This document shows, one piece after another, positions 14,158-20,731 of a DNA stretch of 21,713 nucleotides. The notes under the pieces are model-generated. The model made no database searches, was not told the origin of the DNA, and worked only from the letters and a program-made list of their open reading frames with translations. Positions within the stretch are counted from its first letter, which is position 1. Each line of letters begins with the position of its first letter. Made by a program: the position numbers and the translations under genes. The stretch comes from Candidatus Pelearchaeum sp. (lineage in GTDB: Archaea; Thermoproteota; Nitrososphaeria_A; Caldarchaeales; Caldarchaeaceae), in contig WAQC01000119.1 of NCBI GenBank assembly GCA_015520425.1, positions 1 through 21,713 of the forward strand. Direction: 5' to 3'.

Positions 14158-14806
14158 CCTTCATCTCACCCTCCTTACGACGCTCAAGAACACGCTTCAC
14201 ATGCTTCAATTTAACGAAATCCTCCCTCTCGCGTTCTTCAAGAGTCGCGGCTATAAACCTTATTGAGTCCTGGTATCGCGGTATTATCAGATGCTCAAGA
14301 GCGTTAAGAAGACGTTGAGTCTTCTTTAGTTCTTCGGCCATCCTGAATATAGCGTTCTCAAACTCCGCTATCCTACATATTATCGGCAGGAGAGCTCTAA
14401 ACTTCATCACGGTATTATCAAATGCTGATATTGTATCCGCAAAGCCATAAGTTAATCCTACTTTCCTCTCTTCAACTACCACCGATGGAATCCTTATCCC
14501 TATGATTGTCTGCTCCCTCACGCGGACACTTAACGTTTCGGGCATGGTGGATGCCATACTCTCAACCTTCATGGGCCCCATAGTCATGTAGCTCTCAAAA
14601 AGCGCCGCATAGGCTTCTGAGAGGGGGCCTGTTATCTTCTCCCTCTCCTCCTCAACCTTCTCAATCAGCTCGTTAAGCCGTCTCACAAGAACGTCGCGCT
14701 TATCTTCAAGAATCCTATAAACGCTCTTCGCAACTTGAAGAGAGCGCCTAATCCTAATCATCTCCAGCTTTGTTGGAAGTACCTTGCCGCCGAAACTAAC
14801 GGACAA
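14147..14806 (-). CDS. atpD: V/A-type ATPase central-rotor subunit D
   Basis: This 219-residue protein forms the central stalk of the archaeal A1Ao ATP synthase and couples catalytic-head rotation to the membrane ring. The N-terminal VLPTKLEMIRIRRSLQVAKSVYRILEDKRDVLVRRLNELI matches the family's first long helix. The middle GLTYGFADTISAFDNTV is the conserved globular insertion. The C-terminal helix (NAIFRMAEELKKTQRLLNALEHLIIPRYQDSIRFIAATLEEREREDFVKLKHVK) has the family's RR.NALE...IP....I..I...L.E.ER....LK.vK pattern. The start is a TTG at 14806, and no ATG lies before the conserved helix. The gene stands apart from the A, B, E and F subunit genes it usually follows. Its stop overlaps the start of a small coiled-coil ORF. 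Confidence 0.96.
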   Translation of the reverse strand: MSVSFGGKVLPTKLEMIRIRRSLQVAKSVYRILEDKRDVLVRRLNELIEKVEEEREKITGPLSEAYAALFESYMTMGPMKVESMASTMPETLSVRVREQTIIGIRIPSVVVEERKVGLTYGFADTISAFDNTVMKFRALLPIICRIAEFENAIFRMAEELKKTQRLLNALEHLIIPRYQDSIRFIAATLEEREREDFVKLKHVKRVLERRKEGEMKVGA

Positions 14807-14876
14807 CTCGCGGTAACCCCAAAAACGCCCCGCAAAGCCGATTATTATCCCTTAACAATAGGCCATTTACCGTCAG

Positions 14877-16235
14877 CTAGCGCCCCTTAAATGAATTATC
14901 AACCATCTTAATACATTCTTCAATAATGTCCAAAGACTCCATTAAAACGTCCTTCTCTATTGTTAGAGGAGGCTGTATGCGTAATGTCCAATCCCCATGG
15001 TCCATTAGCGGCACTACGCCTCGCTTAATGGACTCTAAATATACTTGGCGGGTTGCTTGGGGGTTTCTTGTCTTTAGTTTCTTATCCTTAACAAACTCTA
15101 CGGCCATGAGCATTCCCTTTCCACGTACATCGCCTACTATGTCATAGCGTTCTGGCCAGTCTCGCATTCGTTTGAGAGCTTCTTCACCAAGCTGCGCTGC
15201 GCGTTCAACTAGCTTCTCGCGCTTCATAATGCGGATATTTTCTATGGCCGCTAGGCATCCCGCGGGATGACCTCCGAATGTTGTTCCATAGTCTATTTCC
15301 TCGCTAGCCATGGCTTCTTCGCTACCATAAACCGCTGCGATGGGGAATATGCCTCCGCATAACCCCTTACCCAGCGGCATAAGCTCCACATCAATTCCCC
15401 AATGCTCTATCGCGAACCATTTTCCCGTTCTTCCAAACCCCGTCATAACCTCGTCAGCTATTAGAAACCATCCATAGTTATCCGCAAGACGCCGTAAGCC
15501 GTGTATGAAGCTGTCGGGAGGTATCCATATACCAGCTTCACATGCTATAGGCTCAAACAAAACACCAGCTATGCGCTCTGGATGAGCTACATACGTGAGA
15601 ATATAATCCTGAATATAGTCTATGATGAATTTCCCCCATTCTTCGCTTGTCATTTGTTCAGGCTTCCTATACGTATCTGGGTAAGGTAGGATTATAGCGC
15701 TACTTCCATAGAGTGTTTCATAATTCTTCCTTATATCGGCGCTTTCTGGCCCATAGCCAAGCGTTCCAGTATAGTAGCCGTGGTACTGGCCCATGAATGT
15801 TATTATATGAGGCCGCTTCTTCACACCAACACAGAATTTCACAGCCGCATCAACAGCCCCAGTACCTGAAAGCTCCAATGCTACACGCGTGAGCTTTTTA
15901 GAGGGCGCTATCTTAAGCAGCTCCTCAACCAGGCTAAAAACAGGTTTATGGAGATTAAGGCCATAGATTAGAAAACCATACTGCTTCAACCCTTCAATAG
16001 CCGCCTCCAAAACCTCTGGATGGACATTCCCTATATTGTTGGTTGACCACTGGCTGGTTAGGTCTACAAACTTTCTACCTTCAACATCTATTAGGTAAGA
16101 GCCCTTAGCTTCCGCTACTATAAACCCCGTTACTATGCTCTCCTCGCTCCAAAACTTTTTGGGAAGCATACGTTTAGCCAGTTCTAAGTATTCAACAGTT
16201 CTGGACCCAGTATAGTAAGTCATACAGCGCTGCAC
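14877..16235 (-). CDS. Class III PLP-dependent aminotransferase
   Basis: This fold-type I aminotransferase of about 450 residues moves an amino group, typically from the terminal amine of a diamine, omega-amino acid or ornithine/lysine-type substrate. The PLP lysine is K290 in LMPLGKGLCGG. The aspartate that holds the pyridine nitrogen is D261 in FLIADEVMTGFGRTGKW. MGQYHGYYTG (148-157) stacks on the ring, and TTFGGHPAGCLAA binds phosphate from the other subunit. The usual SGSEAVE loop reads SGTGAVDAA (123-131). This replaces the Glu/Ser seen in many ornithine and GABA aminotransferases and hints at a different substrate group. Either the GTG at 16235 or the ATG at 16223 (GGTG nine bases upstream) is the start. 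It follows the saccharopine-dehydrogenase-family gene by about 70 bases. Gene context suggests a polyamine or lysine-derived substrate. Confidence 0.9.
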   Translation of the reverse strand: MQRCMTYYTGSRTVEYLELAKRMLPKKFWSEESIVTGFIVAEAKGSYLIDVEGRKFVDLTSQWSTNNIGNVHPEVLEAAIEGLKQYGFLIYGLNLHKPVFSLVEELLKIAPSKKLTRVALELSGTGAVDAAVKFCVGVKKRPHIITFMGQYHGYYTGTLGYGPESADIRKNYETLYGSSAIILPYPDTYRKPEQMTSEEWGKFIIDYIQDYILTYVAHPERIAGVLFEPIACEAGIWIPPDSFIHGLRRLADNYGWFLIADEVMTGFGRTGKWFAIEHWGIDVELMPLGKGLCGGIFPIAAVYGSEEAMASEEIDYGTTFGGHPAGCLAAIENIRIMKREKLVERAAQLGEEALKRMRDWPERYDIVGDVRGKGMLMAVEFVKDKKLKTRNPQATRQVYLESIKRGVVPLMDHGDWTLRIQPPLTIEKDVLMESLDIIEECIKMVDNSFKGR

Positions 16236-16284
16236 CCCATATTTTTACGGCAACCTACCGCTCTGAGGCGGCGCGCAGCTATTA

Positions 16285-16301
16285 AAGAATTAAAAAGGAG
16301 A
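16285..16301 (-). terminator. T-rich transcript end after the saccharopine-dehydrogenase-family gene
   Basis: Just after the stop on the minus strand the sequence reads TTTCTCCTTTTTAATTCTTTAAT. T-runs of this kind act as intrinsic terminators in archaea without needing a hairpin. CTTTAATAG directly downstream could also serve as a TATA box for the aminotransferase. The two genes may therefore be transcribed together with partial read-through, or separately. Confidence 0.35.
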
Positions 16302-16306
16302 AATTA

Positions 16307-17473
16307 CTAGACCAGTGGAATTACTCCTTCAGATGTTTTGACATAGCTATAGATAGCTCTCTCGGCAACCTCTTCAATTATAGGCTCAGGCTCAAGCTGC
16401 TCTGGAACCATCACACCATACCCCTCAATATCCTCCTCGGCTAGCATCTTGGCAACCACAGCGGGAACTGTGCCTGTAAGATAGGCGGTTGCATTAGTCT
16501 TAAACCGCTTATAAGCATCCATATGGCTCATAAGAGTATACATCGTATACGTTACTACGCGCCCCTCTTTCTCGCCTGTTACTTCTACAACGAGGCCTGC
16601 ATGCCCCTCTATATAGCGCGAGACATCAGAGGGTTTGGGCATCAGCGAAAAAAGGACGTCCTTAGGGGCTACCTTCATGCCGTTTACAGAGAGCTTCCTA
16701 GCCCTAAGGAGGCCTATCTTTTTGAATAGCTTAAGAGCCTGAATCAGCTCGTCTGACAAAGCCAGCTTAAAGTCCACGTACCTTATGCCTTTCCTGATGA
16801 AGCGGGGAAGTGTGAATACCTCTTCGTGGTTTACCGAGTAGACTGGCTGTCTTCCTATCGGTTCTGGAAAATCGTATATCTCGTGGCCTCCGAATGGTGG
16901 GAGGCGCTTATACTCGCCTTCTTCATATATGTAGGAGGGGCATAGAACCTCGTCAAAGAAGACCTCTGGGGAGAAGAGCACTACTATCGGGTATTTCCTG
17001 CTCTTGGATACCTCTCCGTCCCTTATCCTGATTTCAGACACCCTCTCCAGCTTATCAGCCGCATACCTTGCGTATAGGTTGGATAGTCCAGGGTCCTCGC
17101 CCAAGCATATTAACGCCAGTAGCTCCTTATTCTTCCAACGCCTATCCTGAGCGAGCTGTTCCTCCAGTTCATCACTCGCGAGGTCTATGTAATTCACGTC
17201 ATTCTTCAGGCATATCTCCATTAGCTGTAGGTTGAAGTCTGGTTTTGAGGCGTTAAGTAGTAGGTCGTGGTTCTTTATTACTTCTGTAAGATATTCAGGC
17301 TTTGAAGCATCAAGTAGCTCTATACGTACTCTTCTATTCTTTACAAGTCGCTTAACCCTACGTAGTCTTCGTATATCCACGTCGGCTACTGTTAGAGATA
17401 TGCGGCTGCTCTCTGCTAGATGACGTGCTATAACCTCCCCTACAGCACCTACTCCTAGAACAAGTGTTTTCAT
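16307..17473 (-). CDS. Saccharopine-dehydrogenase-family enzyme (possibly carboxy(nor)spermidine-dehydrogenase-like)
   Basis: This NAD(P)-dependent enzyme of 388 residues has a Rossmann start, MKTLVLGVGAVGEVIARHL. D/R-rich coenzyme strands follow (TVADVDIRRLRRVKRLV), and HDLLLNASKPDFNLQLMEICLKNDVNYIDLAS is the family's second-domain entry. CLGEDPGLSNLYARY matches the family's G.DPG motif that lines the substrate cleft. The second half shows YSVNHEEVFTLPRFI, KIGLL, a KVAPKDVL-type block and a TGTVPAVVAKML helix, common to saccharopine dehydrogenase and carboxynorspermidine dehydrogenase. It could form or split a secondary-amine linkage between a diamine or lysine and a carbonyl. The ATG is set by GGTGAT five bases upstream. 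Its divergent neighbour is the polyamine-type importer and the aminotransferase follows. The exact substrate is inferred from context only. Confidence 0.82.
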   Translation of the reverse strand: MKTLVLGVGAVGEVIARHLAESSRISLTVADVDIRRLRRVKRLVKNRRVRIELLDASKPEYLTEVIKNHDLLLNASKPDFNLQLMEICLKNDVNYIDLASDELEEQLAQDRRWKNKELLALICLGEDPGLSNLYARYAADKLERVSEIRIRDGEVSKSRKYPIVVLFSPEVFFDEVLCPSYIYEEGEYKRLPPFGGHEIYDFPEPIGRQPVYSVNHEEVFTLPRFIRKGIRYVDFKLALSDELIQALKLFKKIGLLRARKLSVNGMKVAPKDVLFSLMPKPSDVSRYIEGHAGLVVEVTGEKEGRVVTYTMYTLMSHMDAYKRFKTNATAYLTGTVPAVVAKMLAEEDIEGYGVMVPEQLEPEPIIEEVAERAIYSYVKTSEGVIPLV

Positions 17474-17661
17474 GACGTATCACCATAGCTGGCAGAGTCG
17501 CGAGAGTTCGCGCTAGAAGGCCCCATCGGAGGGCCGTCACAGTCAGAATCCTCCTCTAACAGCCTCCCAGCCCCTTATGCTGCGCAGCGACCACAGCCGC
17601 CAACGGCAAGAGAGACACATATGGCGGCCATGTTGTCGCCGTTGTTGTCCAGCGCAATCCC

Positions 17662-17671
17662 GTATTTATGC
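17662..17671 (-). promoter_or_regulatory. Candidate TATA box for the dehydrogenase/aminotransferase transcript
   Basis: On the minus strand GCATAAATAC fits the archaeal TATA consensus. With the usual 25-base spacing the transcript would start near 17640. No better TATA was found nearer the ATG at 17473, because the intervening sequence is GC-rich. The assignment remains tentative. Confidence 0.35.
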
Positions 17672-17725
17672 ATTCGGTCTTAAATATCGCTGAGAAACCT
17701 AACAACAGCCTATTTTCGCAGAGCG

Positions 17726-17734
17726 CTTATATAT
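17726..17734 (+). promoter_or_regulatory. TATA box of the polyamine-type importer
   Basis: CTTATATAT, preceded by GCAGAGCG as a possible BRE, is a near-consensus archaeal TATA box. Transcription is expected near 17755, giving a leader of about 14 bases that contains AAGGGGCTGG ahead of the ATG at 17769. Motif and spacing are both visible. Confidence 0.7.
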
Positions 17735-17768
17735 CATTTTATGACCTCGCTCAGGGAAGGGGCTGGAA

Positions 17769-18989
17769 ATGGCTGGTAGGCGTGATGTTCTGAAAATAGC
17801 TGTAACTGGTATAGCTGGCCTACTGATAGGTGGTGCTGGCGCGTTCTTTGCCAGGCAGCAGGAAGTTGATAGGCTGAAGAAGGAGGTTGAAGACCTGGCA
17901 AAGCAGGCAGGGATACCGACAAAAACCGTAACTGAAACCAGAACCCTAACGACCACAGTCTTGGGAAAGCCTCAGCTTGAGAAGAACCTAAACATATACA
18001 ACTGGACTTTTTACGTGAACCGAAACCTCGTTGACTGGTGGGCCAAAGAGAACGAGGTATCGCTGGTGTATGATTATTTTGAGTCTATTGATGAGGTTTT
18101 GGCTAAGCTTGAGACTGGCGCAAGCGGCTATGACATAGCTGTTGTGAGCGATGCTGAGGTTAAGGAGGTGGCCGACCTGGGGCTGATAGAGGAGATAGAC
18201 CTCAAGAAGATACCAAACTTCAAGTATGTCCCTGACGAGTTTAAGAACCCGCCATACGACCCTGGAAATAGGTTTAGCGTGATATACAGCTACGGAACTA
18301 CTGGGCTGGGCTGGAATAGCAATAGAGTAGAACCACCAGTAACTGCGTGGGCTGATGTCTTTGAGCCTGATAGGCATCTGGGCAAGTATAAGGGCAAGAT
18401 AACCATGCACTCGGATACTGACGAGACCTTTGCAGCTACGCTCATTTACCTGGGCAAAGACCCCAACAGCACGAAGGACGAGGACCTCCGCGAGGCTATT
18501 GAGGTGTTGATAAAGCAGAAGCCGTATCTAGCTGGCTATGCGACAACCGAAGAGTATATGGAGGGTCTTGAGACGGAGCGTTTCCTGATAAGCCATGCTT
18601 GGAATGGAGACATAGCTGGCGTCGTCTACGCCAGTGATGAACGGCAGGTTACAGTCTCTAAATCACTGGACTACATCGTCTATACCGTTCCTGAGGAGGG
18701 TGCTCTGGCGTGGTATGATAACTTTGTGATACCCAAGGGGGCGCAGAATAAGGAGGCCGCTCATGCGTTCATAAACTTCATGCTAGACCCGCGCGTTGCC
18801 GCGATAAACAGCATAACCATAAAATATCCATTCCCAACTGGCGTTGACTATGTGCCAGAGGAGATAGCGAAGGACCAGATGATATTCACGCCTAGCGAGC
18901 TGCTGGCTAAGCTTCATCTGAGCAGGCCTTTCACGCCAGATGAGCGGCAGAAGCGCCAGGAGTACTGGCTTGAGCTTATGGCGGCGTAA
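17769..18989 (+). CDS. potD: Polyamine-type ABC transporter, substrate-binding protein (PotD-like)
   Basis: This extracytoplasmic receptor of 406 residues resembles spermidine/putrescine-binding PotD. The N-terminus MAGRRDVLKIAVTGIAGLLIGGAGAFFA carries a twin-arginine-like motif (RRDVLK) and a hydrophobic segment, suggesting Tat export with retention as an anchor, since no lipobox cysteine is seen. A charged helical spacer (RQQEVDRLKKEVEDLAKQAG) and a Thr-rich stretch (about 50-66) would lift the binding domain off the membrane. The binding domain opens with NLNIYNWTFYVNRNLVDWW, then SGYDIAVVSDAEVKEVADLGLIEEID and SYGTTGLGWNSN. It continues with SLDYIVYTVPEEGALAWYDNFVIPKGAQNKEAAHAFINFML, all in PotD order. 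The exact ligand (spermidine, putrescine, agmatine or a longer thermophile polyamine) cannot be read. The permease gene follows after 64 bases. Confidence 0.88.
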   Translation: MAGRRDVLKIAVTGIAGLLIGGAGAFFARQQEVDRLKKEVEDLAKQAGIPTKTVTETRTLTTTVLGKPQLEKNLNIYNWTFYVNRNLVDWWAKENEVSLVYDYFESIDEVLAKLETGASGYDIAVVSDAEVKEVADLGLIEEIDLKKIPNFKYVPDEFKNPPYDPGNRFSVIYSYGTTGLGWNSNRVEPPVTAWADVFEPDRHLGKYKGKITMHSDTDETFAATLIYLGKDPNSTKDEDLREAIEVLIKQKPYLAGYATTEEYMEGLETERFLISHAWNGDIAGVVYASDERQVTVSKSLDYIVYTVPEEGALAWYDNFVIPKGAQNKEAAHAFINFMLDPRVAAINSITIKYPFPTGVDYVPEEIAKDQMIFTPSELLAKLHLSRPFTPDERQKRQEYWLELMAA

Positions 18990-19053
18990 ACCGTTTCCCA
19001 CAATTATATCTTTATTTGGTATTTTTGGCTGCGTGATGCGGTAGAGCGGGGCA
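18990..19053 (+). promoter_or_regulatory. Gap with TATA-like element and T-run between receptor and permease
   Basis: AATTATATC (19002-19010) resembles a TATA box, and TTTATTTGGTATTTTT (19011-19025) is a T-rich stretch that could end part of the transcripts. Either would give more receptor than permease, a common need in binding-protein transporters. An AGCGGGG SD precedes the GTG at 19054. Function is inferred. Confidence 0.35.
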
Positions 19054-19938
19054 GTGTCGCTGCTCGGCAGTATCGTGAGAAAGGTTAGGAGAAGTAAGCG
19101 GGTTAAGCTTGCACTTCTCCTAGCTCCGCCGCTGGCGTTCTTGGCTATCTGGTTCTATGCTCCTTTCATCATAACAGGGCTATACAGTCTGGATATGATT
19201 ACACGTGCTAGAGAGATAGTCTTCACACCTTCGCTGAAGTATTATGAGCGCATACTCGGCTGGCGCGGCGGGCTTACAATAATGCTCCGCTCACTATACT
19301 TCGGAGCGCTCACCACCGTCATCTGCCTACTCCTGAGCTATCCACTAGCCTACTATATCTCCTTCAAAGTCAAGAAACATAAGGATGTCCTAATAGTCCT
19401 CTTTATAATACCGTTCTGGGTTAGCTTCCTACTTAGAACATACGCCTTCATGACGCTCTTGGATGAGCGGAGCTTCATAAACAATATCCTACTCTCTCTT
19501 GGATTGATACGGCAGCCCATACAGTTGCTCTATACTGATGTGGCGGTGATAACGGTCATGGTATATGATTACATGCTCTTTATGGTTCTGCCGTTGTACG
19601 CTAACTTAGAGAAGCTGGATAAGAGCCTGCTTGAAGCTTCCTCAACGCTTGGCGCTGGGCCAGTATCAACATTCCTAAGAGTAACGCTCCCTCTAAGTAT
19701 GCCAGGCATACTCGCTGGCTCTCTACTAGTATTCATACCCGCTGTAGGCGAGTTCGTGGTTCCAGAGCTAGTAGGGGGGCCGAACAACTTCATGATAGGA
19801 AACCTCATCTACCAGATATTCCTCGGAGCACGCCACTGGTGGATAGGCTCAGCCCTCTCAATACTATTCATCGCCCTAATACTCGTATTGGCTATTATCT
19901 ACTTAAAGAAAGTCGGTAGCGTGGGGTTGTCGTTCTGA
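19054..19938 (+). CDS. potB: Polyamine-type ABC transporter permease (PotB-like)
   Basis: This membrane permease of 294 residues has six predicted helices. The basic N-terminus (VRKVRRSKRVK) leads into helix 1 at about residues 20-42. The cytoplasmic EAA motif reads LEASSTLGAGPVSTFLRVTLPLSMPGILAG (about 190-220). FIPAVGEFVVPELVGGPNNFMIGNLI matches the PotB signature beyond it. The start is a GTG with SD AGCGGGG. The stop overlaps the next start (TGATG at 19936-19940), so PotB and PotC are translationally coupled, as expected for a heterodimeric channel. The family also includes opine and betaine-type permeases, so the substrate rests on the receptor. Confidence 0.9.
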   Translation: MSLLGSIVRKVRRSKRVKLALLLAPPLAFLAIWFYAPFIITGLYSLDMITRAREIVFTPSLKYYERILGWRGGLTIMLRSLYFGALTTVICLLLSYPLAYYISFKVKKHKDVLIVLFIIPFWVSFLLRTYAFMTLLDERSFINNILLSLGLIRQPIQLLYTDVAVITVMVYDYMLFMVLPLYANLEKLDKSLLEASSTLGAGPVSTFLRVTLPLSMPGILAGSLLVFIPAVGEFVVPELVGGPNNFMIGNLIYQIFLGARHWWIGSALSILFIALILVLAIIYLKKVGSVGLSF

Positions 19939-20720
19939 TGAAGAAAACGAACCTATTCCTAATGATTTTCACAGTCCTTGTCTTCATATTTCTATATGCC
20001 CCAATAGTTATCATGGTTATCTTCTCATTCAATGAGGCAAAATCGCTTGGCGTCTTTACGGCGTTCTCGCTACGATGGTATGAGAAAATATTCACCAATA
20101 CCGAGGTGTGGATAGCTCTCTATAACTCCGTATGGGTTGGCGCTGTGGTTACCGCAGTATCTATAGTGTTGGGTATGATGATGGCCCTCGCAGTAACCCG
20201 ATTCAACTTCGTTGGAAAGCCCATACTTGACGCATTAATACTGATACCCATAATAATCCCAGAGATAACAGAAGCTCTCTCACTCCTCGTAATGTACGTC
20301 TTCCTAAACATTCCTCTAGGGCCTCTTACAGTTATAATAGGACACGCAGCCTTTGACGTGGCTTTTGTCACCGTAGTTCTACGGGCCAGGATGGCTGGAT
20401 ACGACAGAACAGTAGAAGAGGCAGCGCGGACACTAGGGGCGAATGAGCTTCAGACATTCTTCAGAATAACCCTCCCAGTAATGTATCCAGCAATACTGGC
20501 GGCGGGCTTACTGGCTTTCACCCTAAGCTTTGACGACCTAATAAAAACCCTCTTCACAACAGGGCCTGGTTTTAAGACCCTCCCGCTGATAGTATGGAGC
20601 TCAGCCGCCCGCGGAGGCGTATCGCCAGACCTTAACGCCCTCTCAACATTCGCCATCTCTATATCCCTCCTCTTCGCAGTCTTTAGAATAAGGGCTGAGA
20701 AGAAGATGAGAGGCGTGTAG
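19938..20720 (+). CDS. potC: Polyamine-type ABC transporter permease (PotC-like)
   Basis: This second channel subunit of 260 residues has six predicted membrane segments starting at residues 5-28. IVIMVIFSFNEAKSLGVFTAFSLRWYEKIF matches the PotC N-terminal periplasmic loop. The EAA motif is VEEAARTLGANELQTFFRITLPVMYPAILAAGLLAF (about 160-195). It is followed by TLSFDDLIKTLFTTGPGFKTLPLIVW, the S-DD motif typical of PotC. Its ATG overlaps the PotB stop by one base, and the ATPase starts 11 bases after its stop. All four components of the importer are therefore contiguous. Confidence 0.9.
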   Translation: MKKTNLFLMIFTVLVFIFLYAPIVIMVIFSFNEAKSLGVFTAFSLRWYEKIFTNTEVWIALYNSVWVGAVVTAVSIVLGMMMALAVTRFNFVGKPILDALILIPIIIPEITEALSLLVMYVFLNIPLGPLTVIIGHAAFDVAFVTVVLRARMAGYDRTVEEAARTLGANELQTFFRITLPVMYPAILAAGLLAFTLSFDDLIKTLFTTGPGFKTLPLIVWSSAARGGVSPDLNALSTFAISISLLFAVFRIRAEKKMRGV

Positions 20721-20731
20721 GTGAAGGCTAG

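Larger units (their letters stand above)
17474..17768. other. Divergent intergenic region with inverted repeats and candidate leader
   Basis: This 295-base stretch separates the minus-strand dehydrogenase from the plus-strand importer and holds no confident gene. Visible structures are CGCGA-GAGT-TCGCG (17499-17512), GGCCC-7-GGGCC (17519-17535), the perfect palindrome GCTGCGCAGC (17579-17588) and ATGGC-G-GCCAT (17621-17631). A minus-strand TATA-like GCATAAATAC (17662-17671) would place the dehydrogenase start of transcription near 17640, leaving a leader of about 165 bases. The inverted repeats all fall in this leader. A short frame (ATG at 17631 to TAA at 17575, 18 residues, MAAICVSLAVGGCGRCAA) begins right after that point. 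A minus-strand GAGGAGG at about 17550-17556 precedes a GTG that opens a 60-codon frame overlapping the dehydrogenase gene. Confidence 0.5.

Noticed and set aside
17358..17540. 60-codon minus-strand frame starting with GTG after GAGGAGG
   Set aside because: The SD is good, but the frame overlaps the dehydrogenase N-terminus and its translation is basic and Cys/Ser-rich without family features. It is kept only as part of the leader finding.
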